Source of the DNA: Micromonospora_G sp040676775 | GTDB lineage: Bacteria > Actinomycetota > Actinomycetes > Mycobacteriales > Micromonosporaceae | Direction: 5' to 3' | Length of the DNA stretch: 64,000 bases | Assembly: GCF_040676775.1 (NCBI RefSeq) | Contig: NZ_JBFAPP010000018.1 | Location: 106,046 to 170,045 of the forward strand | Shown: piece by piece, positions 7,468 to 16,316 of the stretch | How the letters are laid out: each line of letters opens with the position of its first letter | How positions within the stretch are numbered: the first letter of the stretch is position 1 | Program-made: the position numbers and the translations under genes | Notes under the pieces: generated by a model | The model's database searches: none | Told to the model about the DNA's origin: nothing | Seen by the model: the letters and a program-made list of their open reading frames with translations, nothing else

Positions 7468-10359
7468 ATGACCACAATGGACAACCATCGAAGCGGAGCA
7501 CCGGTACGCCTCGCCGTGCTCGGGCCGGTGCGGCTCTGGCGGGGCGACGACGAGGTCCAACTCGGCGCACCGCAGGTACGCGCGCTGCTTGCCGTACTGC
7601 TCGCCCGGGTCGGGACGCCGGTCAGCCTGACCGAGATCGTCGACGTGCTCTGGGGCCAGGACCCGCCGCCCACCGCGGTCAACGCCGTACACGGACACAT
7701 CGGGACACTGCGCCGGTTGCTGGAACCCGCGCTCGGCCCTCGGGAACACGGCCGCTGGGTGGGCCGGTCAGCCGGGGGTTACCAGCTCAGTGGTGACGCC
7801 GGCAGCGTCGACCTGCTCGACTTCCGCCGCCGGATCACCGAGGCGCGTACGGAGGTGGGCCGGGGGCGTACGGCGGCGGCGGTGCCGCACTTCGCCGCCG
7901 CGCTGCGGCTGTGGCAGGGGCCGTGTGCCGGCAACGTCAACCCGGCCGTCCGTACGCACCCGGTCTTCGGCGAACTCGACCGGGAGTACTTCGACGCCGC
8001 TCGGGAGGCGGCCGACTGCGCGCTCGGGTGCGGGCAGGCGGACGAACTCGTCACCGACATCGCGCGTGCGGCGCAGCGGGCGGTGCTGGACGAACCGCTA
8101 CAGGCCCGGCTGATCCTGCTGCTGGTGGCGTCCGGACAGCAGGCGCAGGCGCTGGCCGTCCACGCCCGGGTCCGGGCCGCGCTCGCCGACGAACTCGGCA
8201 TCGACCCCGGCACCGAGCTGCGTTCCGCGTACGAGACGCTGCTCGAACAGCAGCGGGGCAACTCCACGCCGGAGGCCGATCGGCCGACCCCGCACGGGCC
8301 GGTGGTACGCCCGGCGCAGCTCCCGCCCGACCTGTCGAGTTTCGTCGGACGCCGGGGAGAGCTGCGCCGGGCCCTGGCGCTCACCCCCGAGCAAAGTGCC
8401 GCGTCGACGGCCATGGTGGTCAGCATGATCAGCGGCATGGCCGGTACGGGCAAGACCACGATCGCGGTGCACTGGGCCCACCAGGTCGCGCCCAGCTATC
8501 CCGACGGGCAGCTCTACGTGAACCTGCGCGGCTTCGACCCGACGGGTTCGGTGATGAGCCCGGCCGAGGCGCTGCGCGGGATGCTCGACGCGCTCGGGGT
8601 GGCCGCGGAACAGTCACCGCGCACCGTCGAGGGGCAGACCGCGCTCTACCGCAGCCTGCTCGCCGGGCGCCGGGTCCTGGTGCTGCTCGACAACGCCCGC
8701 GACGCCGAGCAGGTACGTCCCCTGCTGCCCGGCGGCCCGGGCTGCCTGGCGATCGTGACCAGCCGCAACCAGCTCTCCGGGCTGGTCGCCGCCGACGGCG
8801 CGCATCCGCTGGTGCTCGACATCCTGCCGGCGACCGACGCGTGGGAACTGCTGGCCCGCCGGGTCGGCGCCCGCCGGCTGGACGCCGAACCCGAGGCGGC
8901 CGCGGCGATCCTGCACCGCTGCGGCGGACTGCCGCTCGCGCTGGCGATCGTGGCCGCCCGCGTCGCCACCGCACCGGCGCTGTCGCTGTCGAGCATCGTC
9001 GCCGAGTTGCACGACGAGGAGGGCGGGCTGGAGGGGTTCGCCGATCCGGACGACGCGGTCGACGCGCGGGCGGTCTTCTCCTGGTCGTACCACGCGCTGA
9101 GTGCCGACTCGGCCCGGCTGTTCCGGCTGCTCGGCGGGACCAGGACCGGGCCGGAGATCGGTCTGCCGGCCGCCGCGAGCCTGGCCGGCGTGCCGATCCG
9201 GCAGGCCCGCGCCCTGCTCGCCGAACTCGTCCGGGCCAACCTGGTTGTCCAGCCCGTGCCCGGCCGCTACACGATGCACGACCTGCTGGCCGCGTACGCG
9301 GGGGAACTGGCCGCAAGCGACGACGCGGTGCAGCGGCGGGCGGCCCGGCACCGGTTGCTCGACCACTACCTGCACAGCGCCCTGGCGGCGGACCGGTTGC
9401 TGTCCTACCAGCGTCCGCCGCTGGCAGCGCCAGCGGACGCACCGGGGTCGTCGTCCGCCGTCGCTCGGCCCCAGCCTGGCAGCACAGCCGAGGCGCCGTC
9501 CGATGTGGACGCCGCGTGGGCCTGGTTCACCGCCGAACGCCCGGTTCTGCTCGCCGCGGTCGAGCGGGCCGCCGCCGAGGGTTTCCCCCGCCACGCCTGG
9601 CAGCTCACCTGGGCGATGGTGCCGTTCCTGCACCGGCGCGGACACTTCGCCGACTGGATCAGCGCGCAGGAGACCGCGCAGGCAGCGCTCGACCCGCACG
9701 AGGACCGCCTCGGGCTGGCCCACGTCGGCAGCCAGTTGGGCCTGGCCTACACCGAACTCGGCCGGTACGACGAGGCCAGGGAGCAGCTCACCCGCGCGGT
9801 GGCCCTCTTCGCCGACCTCGGTCACCACATCGGCCAGGGCGACACCTACCGTCGCCTCGGCGGCATCGCGTACAAGGAGGAGCGGTACGACGACGCCCTC
9901 GCACACAGCCTGGCCGCGCTCGACCACTACACGGCGGCCGGTGACCGCCCCGGCCAGGCTCACGCCCTCAACAGCGTCGGCTGGGTGCACGTGCTGCGCG
10001 GCGACCACCACCTGGCCATCGACTATTGCGGGCGGGCGCTGGTCATCCTCCAGCAGGTCGGCAACCGGCAGGGTGAGGCGGCCACCCGGGACAGTCTCGG
10101 TTACGCCCACCACCACCTGGGCGAGTACGCGCACGCGGCCGACTGCTACCGGGAGGCGATCCGGATCCGCCGGGAAACCGGTGACCGGGTGTACGAGGCG
10201 AACAGCCTGCACCGCCTCGGTGACAACCACCTGGCGGCCGGTGAGCCCGACGAGGCGTACGCGGTGTGGCGGCAGGCCCTCGACGTGATGACCGAGATCA
10301 GTCACCCGGACACCGAGAAGGTACGGGCAAAGCTGACCGCCGGCCCGGTCGACGGTTAG
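7468..10359 (+). CDS. AfsR/SARP-family regulator (BTAD, NB-ARC, TPR), copy 2
   Basis: 963 aa with the same architecture as the preceding gene and long stretches of near identity in the winged helix and BTAD: QVRALLAVLLA, GTPVSLTEIVDVLWGQDPP. P-loop GMAGTGKTT (323-331), GGLPL (486-490), TPRs from about residue 730. It starts 3 bases after the first copy without a strong ribosome site, so translation is probably coupled. An insertion rich in Ala/Pro/Ser around residues 650-675, before the TPRs, is absent from copy 1. Its TAG stop interlocks with the TAA of the convergent gene in the four bases TTAG at 10356-10359. Confidence 0.9.
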   Translation: MTTMDNHRSGAPVRLAVLGPVRLWRGDDEVQLGAPQVRALLAVLLARVGTPVSLTEIVDVLWGQDPPPTAVNAVHGHIGTLRRLLEPALGPREHGRWVGRSAGGYQLSGDAGSVDLLDFRRRITEARTEVGRGRTAAAVPHFAAALRLWQGPCAGNVNPAVRTHPVFGELDREYFDAAREAADCALGCGQADELVTDIARAAQRAVLDEPLQARLILLLVASGQQAQALAVHARVRAALADELGIDPGTELRSAYETLLEQQRGNSTPEADRPTPHGPVVRPAQLPPDLSSFVGRRGELRRALALTPEQSAASTAMVVSMISGMAGTGKTTIAVHWAHQVAPSYPDGQLYVNLRGFDPTGSVMSPAEALRGMLDALGVAAEQSPRTVEGQTALYRSLLAGRRVLVLLDNARDAEQVRPLLPGGPGCLAIVTSRNQLSGLVAADGAHPLVLDILPATDAWELLARRVGARRLDAEPEAAAAILHRCGGLPLALAIVAARVATAPALSLSSIVAELHDEEGGLEGFADPDDAVDARAVFSWSYHALSADSARLFRLLGGTRTGPEIGLPAAASLAGVPIRQARALLAELVRANLVVQPVPGRYTMHDLLAAYAGELAASDDAVQRRAARHRLLDHYLHSALAADRLLSYQRPPLAAPADAPGSSSAVARPQPGSTAEAPSDVDAAWAWFTAERPVLLAAVERAAAEGFPRHAWQLTWAMVPFLHRRGHFADWISAQETAQAALDPHEDRLGLAHVGSQLGLAYTELGRYDEAREQLTRAVALFADLGHHIGQGDTYRRLGGIAYKEERYDDALAHSLAALDHYTAAGDRPGQAHALNSVGWVHVLRGDHHLAIDYCGRALVILQQVGNRQGEAATRDSLGYAHHHLGEYAHAADCYREAIRIRRETGDRVYEANSLHRLGDNHLAAGEPDEAYAVWRQALDVMTEISHPDTEKVRAKLTAGPVDG

Positions 10360-11405
10360 GTGATCTCGGTGTCCCGGAGCAGGCGCCAGAGGCCGGCACC
10401 GTCCGGGGCGTACAGCCACGGCTGGCCGGCCAGTCCGGAGGCGCGCGGGTCGCCGTTGTGGTGACCGGGCAGGCCACCGGCGAGCACCGACTGGGTCGGG
10501 GAGAGCCGGCGGATCGCGACCGCCGCCACGTTCTCCGCGTGGGCGGCGGCGAACTCTGCGTAGATCTCCTGGTCGTGCTGGCCGTCGTCGCCCACCAGCA
10601 GCCAGCGGACCTTCGGGAACTCGCGGGCCAACTGGGCCAGGGTGGCCCGCTTGTGCTCCCGCCCGCTGCGGAACCACCGGTCGACCGTCGGCCCCCACTG
10701 GGTGAGCAGCAGCGGGCCGGCCGGGTAGAGGTGCCGGGAGAGGAACCGGGTCAGCGTCGGAGCCACGTTCCAGGCGCCGGTGGAGAGGTAGAACACCGGG
10801 GCGCCGGGGTGGGCGGTGACCAGCCGCTCGTAGAGCACCGCCATGCCGGGTACGGCCATCCGGGCGTGTTCGTCGAGCACGAACGTGTTCCAGGCGGCGA
10901 GCAGGGGCCGGGGCAGCGCGGTGACCATCACCGTGTCGTCGATGTCGGAGAGGATGCCGAAGCGGGCCTCCGGGTCGACCACGCGTACCGGTGCCTCGAC
11001 GGGTTCGGCGCCGGGGCTGGTCAGCCTCGCCGATCCCCAGCCGGGCGGCAGGTCGGCCTTGATCACGGCGTCGATGAAGCCGCTGCGGTCCGTGCGCGCC
11101 TCGTGCCGGCTGCCGCCCGCCTCGATCAGCACCGGGGCGTCCTTCACCGGCAGGGTGACGAAGCTGCGCCAGCCGCGTACCTTCTCGGCGGGTCGGGGTG
11201 CGCGCGGGTCGATCCGGGTGAGCAGCATCCGGCCCATCACCCGCAGCCAGCCCTGGCCGCCGTAACCGGCGTACGCGACGATCGTGGGCGGCCATCCCCG
11301 CTGCCGCAACCGGCGGGCGAACAGCTCGTGCACCGCGTCCTCGACCCGGGCCGCCCGGTGTGGGCGCCGGGTCACGGCCGACGATCGGGCGGGTACGAGC
11401 GACAC
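10356..11405 (-). CDS. App1-like phosphatidate phosphatase (DUF2183)
   Basis: About 349 aa. It has the HAD-like catalytic signature of App1/DUF2183 proteins: FGILSDIDDTV, then YLSTGAWN and LVGDDGQHD. In yeast App1 this fold dephosphorylates phosphatidate and diacylglycerol pyrophosphate; bacterial members are mostly untested. No signal peptide. The start is uncertain: GTG at 11405 has AGGG eight bases upstream and leads straight into the conserved RAARVEDAVHELFARR region, while GTG 11414 and TTG 11459 are also in frame. It is divergent from the membrane protein gene at 11562, with an AT-rich stretch between them. Confidence 0.8.
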   Translation of the reverse strand: MSLVPARSSAVTRRPHRAARVEDAVHELFARRLRQRGWPPTIVAYAGYGGQGWLRVMGRMLLTRIDPRAPRPAEKVRGWRSFVTLPVKDAPVLIEAGGSRHEARTDRSGFIDAVIKADLPPGWGSARLTSPGAEPVEAPVRVVDPEARFGILSDIDDTVMVTALPRPLLAAWNTFVLDEHARMAVPGMAVLYERLVTAHPGAPVFYLSTGAWNVAPTLTRFLSRHLYPAGPLLLTQWGPTVDRWFRSGREHKRATLAQLAREFPKVRWLLVGDDGQHDQEIYAEFAAAHAENVAAVAIRRLSPTQSVLAGGLPGHHNGDPRASGLAGQPWLYAPDGAGLWRLLRDTEIT

Positions 11406-11561
11406 CCCTGACACCCTGCCATAAGCGGTCCCCGCCGGCCATGCGAGCGGCGGGCGCAATGATCAAAAATTCCCCGGACCTGCCCGTTTTGCCGAGATGA
11501 ACGGTTTTCACCCTATTCATCGTGCGACACTGCCTGCGGGACGACGACGGGGGCGTTGGTC

Positions 11562-13220
11562 GTGTCAGTGGCAGTGGAGCAGACCGAACGGCGGCACCGG
11601 TGGCTCGATGCGCCGGGGCTGGTGGCCCTCGTACTCGGGCTGGTGGGCATCGGTTACCGGCTGGTCCTGATGCTGCTGACCGTGCCGGGCGGGAACAGCG
11701 ACGAGGCGACCTTCGGGCTCGCCGCGGCGCACATCGCCACCGGTCGGGAGTGGCCGATCTTCCTCTACGGGCAGCACTACATGGGCGTCGTCGAGTCGTA
11801 CCTCGCGGCGCCGCTGTTCGCCGCCTTCGAACCGAGCTGGGTACTGCTCCGACTGCCGCTGATCTTCCTCTACGCCGCCTTCGTCTACCTGATGTACCGG
11901 CTCACCCGGCGGCTCTACTCACCCTGGCTCGCCACGCTCACCGTCGGGCTGTTCGCGCTCGGCTCGGAACGGGTCATCCGCGACCAGCTCACCGCGGTCG
12001 GCGGACGACCGGAGGTCAAACCCGCCGTCGCCCTGCTGCTGCTGATCGCGCTGGCCCTCGGCGAGCGCCGGATCGTCCGCCGCCGCTGGCTCGCCTTCGG
12101 CGTATTCGGCCTGGTCACCGGGCTCTGTGTGTGGGACGACTGGCTGATCCTGCCGTACCTGGCGGTGGCCGCGATCGTGCTGCTGATCGGTAACGCCCGC
12201 GAACTGCTCGGCTGGGCCGGACTGCTGCTCATCGCCGGATTCGTCCTCGGCGTACTGCCGCTGATCCTGGACAACGTGTACGCCCCGCCGGGGCAGGACT
12301 CGCTGTCCGTGCTGTCCCAGGTCAGTGCCGGTGAGGGCGGGGACACCTCGACCCTCGACCAGTTGCACGGCAGCGTACTGGTCGGCATCCCGCTCGCCAC
12401 CGGAATCTGCCTACCGACCGCCTGCACCGGATGGCAGATGGCGTGGGGGGCGCTCTACCCGCTGCTGTTGCTGGTCGCGGCGGTGCTCGCCGTACTCTGC
12501 CTGCGCCGGCCGGCACCGGTCGAACCGACCGCCGGTCACCGTGGCGACTCCGCCGCCGGGCGCACGCCGCTCGCCCGCCGGCTGCGGTACGTCACCCAGC
12601 TCGCCCTGCTCGCCGGTGCCGCCCTGACCCTGGCCGGGTACGCCCGCAGCTCGCTCGCGGCCACCGCACCGCTGGCCAGCGCCCGGTACCTGTCGATCCT
12701 GCAACTGTCCCTGCCGGCCGTGCTCTGGCCGCTCTGGCTCGCCGCCGGCTGGGTGCGGCGGGGCCGACGACGAGCGCGGGTGGCCGGGGTCCTGGCGAGC
12801 GGGGTGCTGGCGGTGCTGGCGGCCACGATGCTCTACACGACGATCGACCTGATCAGGGAGGTGCCCACGATCAGGGCCGAGGAGGGTCGGTCCCGGGAAC
12901 TGGCGACCGTACTGCGCCGGGCCGGCATCACCCGCGTCTACGGCGACTACTGGACCTGCAACCGGCTGATCTTCAACAGCCGGGAACGGGTGATCTGTGC
13001 CGTACTCGGGGACAGCCTGCGGCCCGGTCAGGACCGCTACCCCGCGTACCCGCGCCAGGTGCACGCGGCCGACCGGCCGGCGTTCGTGTTCGGCCGGCTC
13101 GAACCGGCCGACCAGGCCTTCCGCGACCTGCTCCGGGAGCGCGGCATCGGGGCGCGGACGACCGAGTTCGCCGAGTACCGGATCTACCAGCCCGACGTGA
13201 CCGTACGGCCAGGCCGGTGA
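11562..13220 (+). CDS. polytopic membrane protein, GT39-like (mannosyltransferase / ArnT type fold)
   Basis: About 552 aa. A first membrane span is followed by an extracytoplasmic loop with GGNSDEATFGLAAAH, matching the DE-containing loop 1 of GT-C glycosyltransferases, where an acidic residue is catalytic. At least ten more hydrophobic spans follow, then a C-terminal periplasmic domain with paired cysteines (DYWTCNRL, RVICAVLG). Such enzymes use polyprenyl-phosphate sugars to glycosylate proteins or lipids outside the membrane. Start: TTG 11556 and GTG 11562/11568 are all in frame; GTG 11562 is best spaced from GGGGG. Substrate unknown. Confidence 0.65.
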   Translation: MSVAVEQTERRHRWLDAPGLVALVLGLVGIGYRLVLMLLTVPGGNSDEATFGLAAAHIATGREWPIFLYGQHYMGVVESYLAAPLFAAFEPSWVLLRLPLIFLYAAFVYLMYRLTRRLYSPWLATLTVGLFALGSERVIRDQLTAVGGRPEVKPAVALLLLIALALGERRIVRRRWLAFGVFGLVTGLCVWDDWLILPYLAVAAIVLLIGNARELLGWAGLLLIAGFVLGVLPLILDNVYAPPGQDSLSVLSQVSAGEGGDTSTLDQLHGSVLVGIPLATGICLPTACTGWQMAWGALYPLLLLVAAVLAVLCLRRPAPVEPTAGHRGDSAAGRTPLARRLRYVTQLALLAGAALTLAGYARSSLAATAPLASARYLSILQLSLPAVLWPLWLAAGWVRRGRRRARVAGVLASGVLAVLAATMLYTTIDLIREVPTIRAEEGRSRELATVLRRAGITRVYGDYWTCNRLIFNSRERVICAVLGDSLRPGQDRYPAYPRQVHAADRPAFVFGRLEPADQAFRDLLRERGIGARTTEFAEYRIYQPDVTVRPGR

Positions 13221-13229
13221 CGCGCCGGC

Positions 13230-13862
13230 TCAGCCGTAGAGCCGCTCGGCGTACGCCGGGCCGTAGTAACGCTCCAGCTCTTCGAGAGACTGGTCGGGTG
13301 ATTCGAGCGCCTTGGCGATGCACGCCCGCGACGGCACCACCTCGGGCTGCCAGCTCTCCGGCCGCCACAGGTCGGAGCGGAGGAACGCCTTCGAGCAGTG
13401 GTAGAAGATCTCCTCGACCTCCACCACCATGGCCAGTACGGGCACCCGCCCCTTGACCGCGAGCCGGGGGAAGAACGGGGCGTCACGGACCAGCCGGGCC
13501 CGGCCGTTGATCCGGAGCGTGTCGCCCCGGCCGGGGATCAGGTAGACCAGCCCGACGTGCGGGTTGTCGATCACGTTGTGGAAACCGTCGGCCCGCCGGT
13601 TGCCCAGCCGGTCCGGGATCACGATCGTGGTGTCGTCCAGGACCAGGGTGAAACCGGCCGGGTCGCCCTTGGGCGAGACGTCGCAGGTGCCGTCACCGCC
13701 AGCGGTGGACATCAGGCAGAACGGTGACGCGGCCAGCCACTGCCGGTCGTAGTCGTGCAGGGACGTACGCGCCTTCTCCGCCACCCGTTGCAGCGGTGCG
13801 CCGAGCAGCTCGCGCAGCTCGTCGTGCGAGGTCACCTCGACCAGATCGTCCGTGTCCGTCAT
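13230..13862 (-). CDS. pyridoxamine-5'-phosphate-oxidase-family FMN flavoprotein
   Basis: 210 aa, split-barrel flavin-binding fold. CDVSPKGDPAGF, VIPDRLGNRRADGF and NPHVGLVYLIPG match the MSMEG_1061-type PPOX subfamily; LRINGRARLV follows. These proteins bind FMN or F420 and reduce small organic compounds; the substrate cannot be inferred. ATG 13862 is preferred over the adjacent GTG 13865 because GGGGAG sits 7 bases upstream. It converges on the GT39-like gene with only 9 bases between stops. Confidence 0.85.
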   Translation of the reverse strand: MTDTDDLVEVTSHDELRELLGAPLQRVAEKARTSLHDYDRQWLAASPFCLMSTAGGDGTCDVSPKGDPAGFTLVLDDTTIVIPDRLGNRRADGFHNVIDNPHVGLVYLIPGRGDTLRINGRARLVRDAPFFPRLAVKGRVPVLAMVVEVEEIFYHCSKAFLRSDLWRPESWQPEVVPSRACIAKALESPDQSLEELERYYGPAYAERLYG

Positions 13863-13963
13863 CACGCCACTCCCCGTGCCGTCGGCTCTACCGGGTCCGA
13901 GCCCTCCGAACCGAGCCTAACCAGGCCCGCAAGGCCGTTACCGTCCCGCGAGCCCGCGTGACG

Positions 13964-15508
13964 TCACCGGGCGGTCGTGTCGACACCGAGTACGCCGTCG
14001 CTGCGCCGGACGATGCCCAGCGGATTGCCGTCACGCAGCGCCACCGGCAACAGTTCCTGCGGCAGCCCCTGGTACGCCACCGGGCGCAGGAAGCGTCGGG
14101 CGGCGGTCTGGCCCACCGAGGTGTGGATCGAGGCGGTGGTCGCCGGCCAGGGCCCGCCGTGCTGCATCGCCCAGGTGACCGCCACCCCGGTCGGCCAGCC
14201 GTTCCAGATGATCCGGCCGGCGCGGGCGGTGAACACCTCGACCAGGTGCCGGGCGAGCACGTCGTCGTCGGGCAGTTCCGCGTGCAGGCTCGCGGTCAGG
14301 CTGCCGGGCAGCGCCGCCAGCGCCGCGAGGAGTTCGGCGTGGTCGGCGTACTCGACCAGCAGTGCGGCCGGGCCGAAGCACTCGGTCAGCAGTTCGTCGG
14401 GGCGGGCCAGCAGGTCGCTCACGGAGACCGCGAGCAGCCGGGCCGGCACCCGGTAGCCGTCCCGCTCCGCGTCGTCGGCCGGGGCGAGGTCCCGTACGCC
14501 GGGCACACCGGCGAGCGTGGCGGCGACGGCGGTGTAACCGTCGCGGATCCGGGAGTTGAGCAGTGGTCCGATCGTGGCGGCGCGCAGCGCGTCGAGCAGC
14601 GCCGGCTCCAGCCCGTGACCCGCCGGCAGGAACAGCAGGCCGGGCTTGGTGCAGAACTGGCCGGCGCCCATGGTGAACGAGGCCACGAACCCGGCGGCCA
14701 GTTCCGCCGGCCGGGCGGCGGTCGCGGCCGGGGTGAACACGGTCGGGTTCAGCGAGCCCAGCTCGCCGTAGAAGGGAATCGGGTCCGGCCGGGCGTTCGC
14801 CAGGTCGTACAGGGCCCGGCCACCGGCCTCCGAGCCGGTGAAGCCGACCGCCCGGATCGCCGGGTGGGTGACCAGTGCCCGCCCGGCCTCGGTGCCGTGC
14901 ACGACGGCGAACGACCCCGGGGGCGCACCGGCGGCGGTCAGCGCGTCGGCCACGATCTGTCCACTGAGGACGGAGAGTCCGGGGTGGCCGGGATGGGCCT
15001 TGACCACGACCGGGCAGCCGGCGGCGAGCGCGCTGGCCGTGTCGCCACCGGCGACCGAGAACGCGAACGGGAAGTTGCTGGCGGCGAAGACCGCGACCGG
15101 TCCCAGCGGCACCAGCATCCGGCGCAGGTCCGGCCGGGGTGCCGGCAGGGCCGCCGGGTCGGCGGGGTCGACCACCGCCTCCAGCAGCGATCCCTCCTCC
15201 AGTGCGGCGGCGAAGAACTCCAACTGGACCGTGGTGCGGGTCAGTTCGCCGCCAAGGCGTACCGGCCCGAGCCCGGTTTCCCGGTCGGCGAGCGCGACCA
15301 GCTCGTCGCGGCCCGCTTCGAGCGCCGCCCCGACCGCGCGCAGCAACCCGGCCCGCTCGGCCGGCAACAGCGCAGCCAGTACGGGAGCCGCAGCGGCGGC
15401 CGCGCGGGCGACCCGCTCCACCCGCTGGGCGGAGCTGTGCGCCACCGGGGCGCCGACCGCCGTCCCGGTCTGCGGGTCCATGCCCTGGTCGAAACCGGTC
15501 GTCTGCAC
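13964..15508 (-). CDS. 2-oxoglutarate semialdehyde dehydrogenase-type aldehyde dehydrogenase
   Basis: 514 aa. NAD(P)-binding features are AASNFPFAFS (Asn145) and VVVKAHPGHP (Lys170); the catalytic residues are Glu249 in FYGELGSLNP and Cys286 in GAGQFCTKPG. The FPFAFSVAGGDTASAL and KAHPGHP versions of the motifs are those of the NADP-linked 2-oxoglutarate (2,5-dioxovalerate) semialdehyde dehydrogenase group. This is the final step of hydroxyproline and of D-glucarate/L-arabinose breakdown. The hydroxyproline operon at 22974-27814 lacks its own dehydrogenase, so this gene probably completes it. GTG 15508 follows GGAGAGG. A 17-bp tandem array lies directly upstream (15563-15664). Confidence 0.8.
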   Translation of the reverse strand: MQTTGFDQGMDPQTGTAVGAPVAHSSAQRVERVARAAAAAAPVLAALLPAERAGLLRAVGAALEAGRDELVALADRETGLGPVRLGGELTRTTVQLEFFAAALEEGSLLEAVVDPADPAALPAPRPDLRRMLVPLGPVAVFAASNFPFAFSVAGGDTASALAAGCPVVVKAHPGHPGLSVLSGQIVADALTAAGAPPGSFAVVHGTEAGRALVTHPAIRAVGFTGSEAGGRALYDLANARPDPIPFYGELGSLNPTVFTPAATAARPAELAAGFVASFTMGAGQFCTKPGLLFLPAGHGLEPALLDALRAATIGPLLNSRIRDGYTAVAATLAGVPGVRDLAPADDAERDGYRVPARLLAVSVSDLLARPDELLTECFGPAALLVEYADHAELLAALAALPGSLTASLHAELPDDDVLARHLVEVFTARAGRIIWNGWPTGVAVTWAMQHGGPWPATTASIHTSVGQTAARRFLRPVAYQGLPQELLPVALRDGNPLGIVRRSDGVLGVDTTAR

Positions 15509-15562
15509 CGTGATCCCTCTCCACCCCGTCGTCACGCCGGTCGGCCTGACGTCCACCACACC

Positions 15563-15664
15563 CGGCTCGTCAACTCAGCCGGCTGGTCAACCCAGCCGGC
15601 TCGTCAACCCAGCCGGCTGGTCAGCTCAGCCGGCTCGTCAACCCAGCCGGCTGGTCAGCTCAGC
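15563..15664. repeat. 17-bp tandem array, six units, in the gap upstream of the aldehyde dehydrogenase
   Basis: Six head-to-tail 17-bp units starting at 15563, 15580, 15597, 15614, 15631 and 15648, form CGGCTSGTCARCYCAGC. Units alternate C and G at position 6, and units 3-4 are identical to units 5-6, so the last growth step copied 34 bp. Each junction makes the palindrome AGCCGGCT, and alternate junctions extend it to CCAGCCGGCTGG. The array fills the gap between the thioredoxin-like gene (its stop is inside the last unit) and the dehydrogenase start. Confidence 0.9.
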
Positions 15665-16316
15665 CGGCGATGACCAGCTCGCGCAGTTGGGCGTCGAGTG
15701 CCGCCGCGTCGAGACCACCGGGCCAGCCGCGCAGCAGCGCGCCGCCCTTGGCCACGACCGCCACCGCGCCTGGCTCGCGGACCGCGTACGACTGCCAGAT
15801 CGTCTGGGCCGGGTCGAAGACCACCGGAAACGCGACCTTGTGTTCGCGCAGGTAGGGCTCCAGGTCGGCGGGCTCGTCCTCGCTGACCACGCCGACGAAG
15901 ACCACCCGGTCGCGGTAACTGCGGGCGAGGTCGCTCAGTGCGCTCTGTCGTTCGGCGCAGGCGGTGCACCACGAGCTGAAGAAGGCCAGCACCACCGGGC
16001 GCTCGGCCCAGAGATTCGCGACGGTCAACGGGCTGCCGTCGGTGAGGGTGCCGGTGAAGGCCGGTGCGGCGGGCGCGCCGGACGGGGCCGGGCGCAGTGC
16101 CAGCCCGGCAGGCACCGGGCCGGGCAGGGTGTTCGCGCCGCCGGCCGCCGCCGGGGCGGAGGATTCCCCGGCGGCGGACTCCGCGGCGGGACCGGAGCAC
16201 GCGCCGAGCGCGAGCGCGGCCACGAGCAGCAGCGCGGGCAGCAGCGCCGTACGCGACGGTCCGGTGGGGCGCGACGCCGGGCCGGACGGCGCCGTACGGT
16301 CGAGGAATCGCCTCAC
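15660..16316 (-). CDS. thioredoxin-like lipoprotein (TlpA/ResA type)
   Basis: 218 aa. Signal peptide with lipobox LGAC (Cys40), a flexible Ala/Gly/Pro linker to about residue 75, then a thioredoxin fold with WCTAC (Cys117, Cys120) and a VVFVGVVSEDEP strand. The cis-proline region is AVREPGAVAVV. Lipid-anchored outside the membrane, it should reduce or exchange disulfides, for example in cytochrome maturation or secreted-protein repair; no ccs/ccd genes are nearby. It overlaps the upstream lipoprotein gene by ATGA, so the two are translated together and may act together. Its stop codon lies within the 17-bp array. Confidence 0.85.
   Translation of the reverse strand: MRRFLDRTAPSGPASRPTGPSRTALLPALLLVAALALGACSGPAAESAAGESSAPAAAGGANTLPGPVPAGLALRPAPSGAPAAPAFTGTLTDGSPLTVANLWAERPVVLAFFSSWCTACAERQSALSDLARSYRDRVVFVGVVSEDEPADLEPYLREHKVAFPVVFDPAQTIWQSYAVREPGAVAVVAKGGALLRGWPGGLDAAALDAQLRELVIAG

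Noticed and set aside
4600..10359. AfsR pair as pathway regulators of a nearby antibiotic cluster
   Set aside because: No PKS, NRPS, terpene or similar core gene lies in the window.
8614..11520. Very long minus-strand open frame opposite the second AfsR-type gene and past its end (similar long frames oppose the first copy, 4597-7749)
   Set aside because: High-GC third positions keep antisense frames open; the peptide has no family signature and lies opposite clear NB-ARC and TPR coding sequence.
15563..15664. Possible CRISPR array
   Set aside because: Units are contiguous with no spacers and are only 17 bp; no cas genes nearby.
13724..15673. Long plus-strand open frame opposite the aldehyde dehydrogenase
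   Set aside because: Arg/Gly/Pro-rich shadow of a gene with full catalytic motifs on the other strand.
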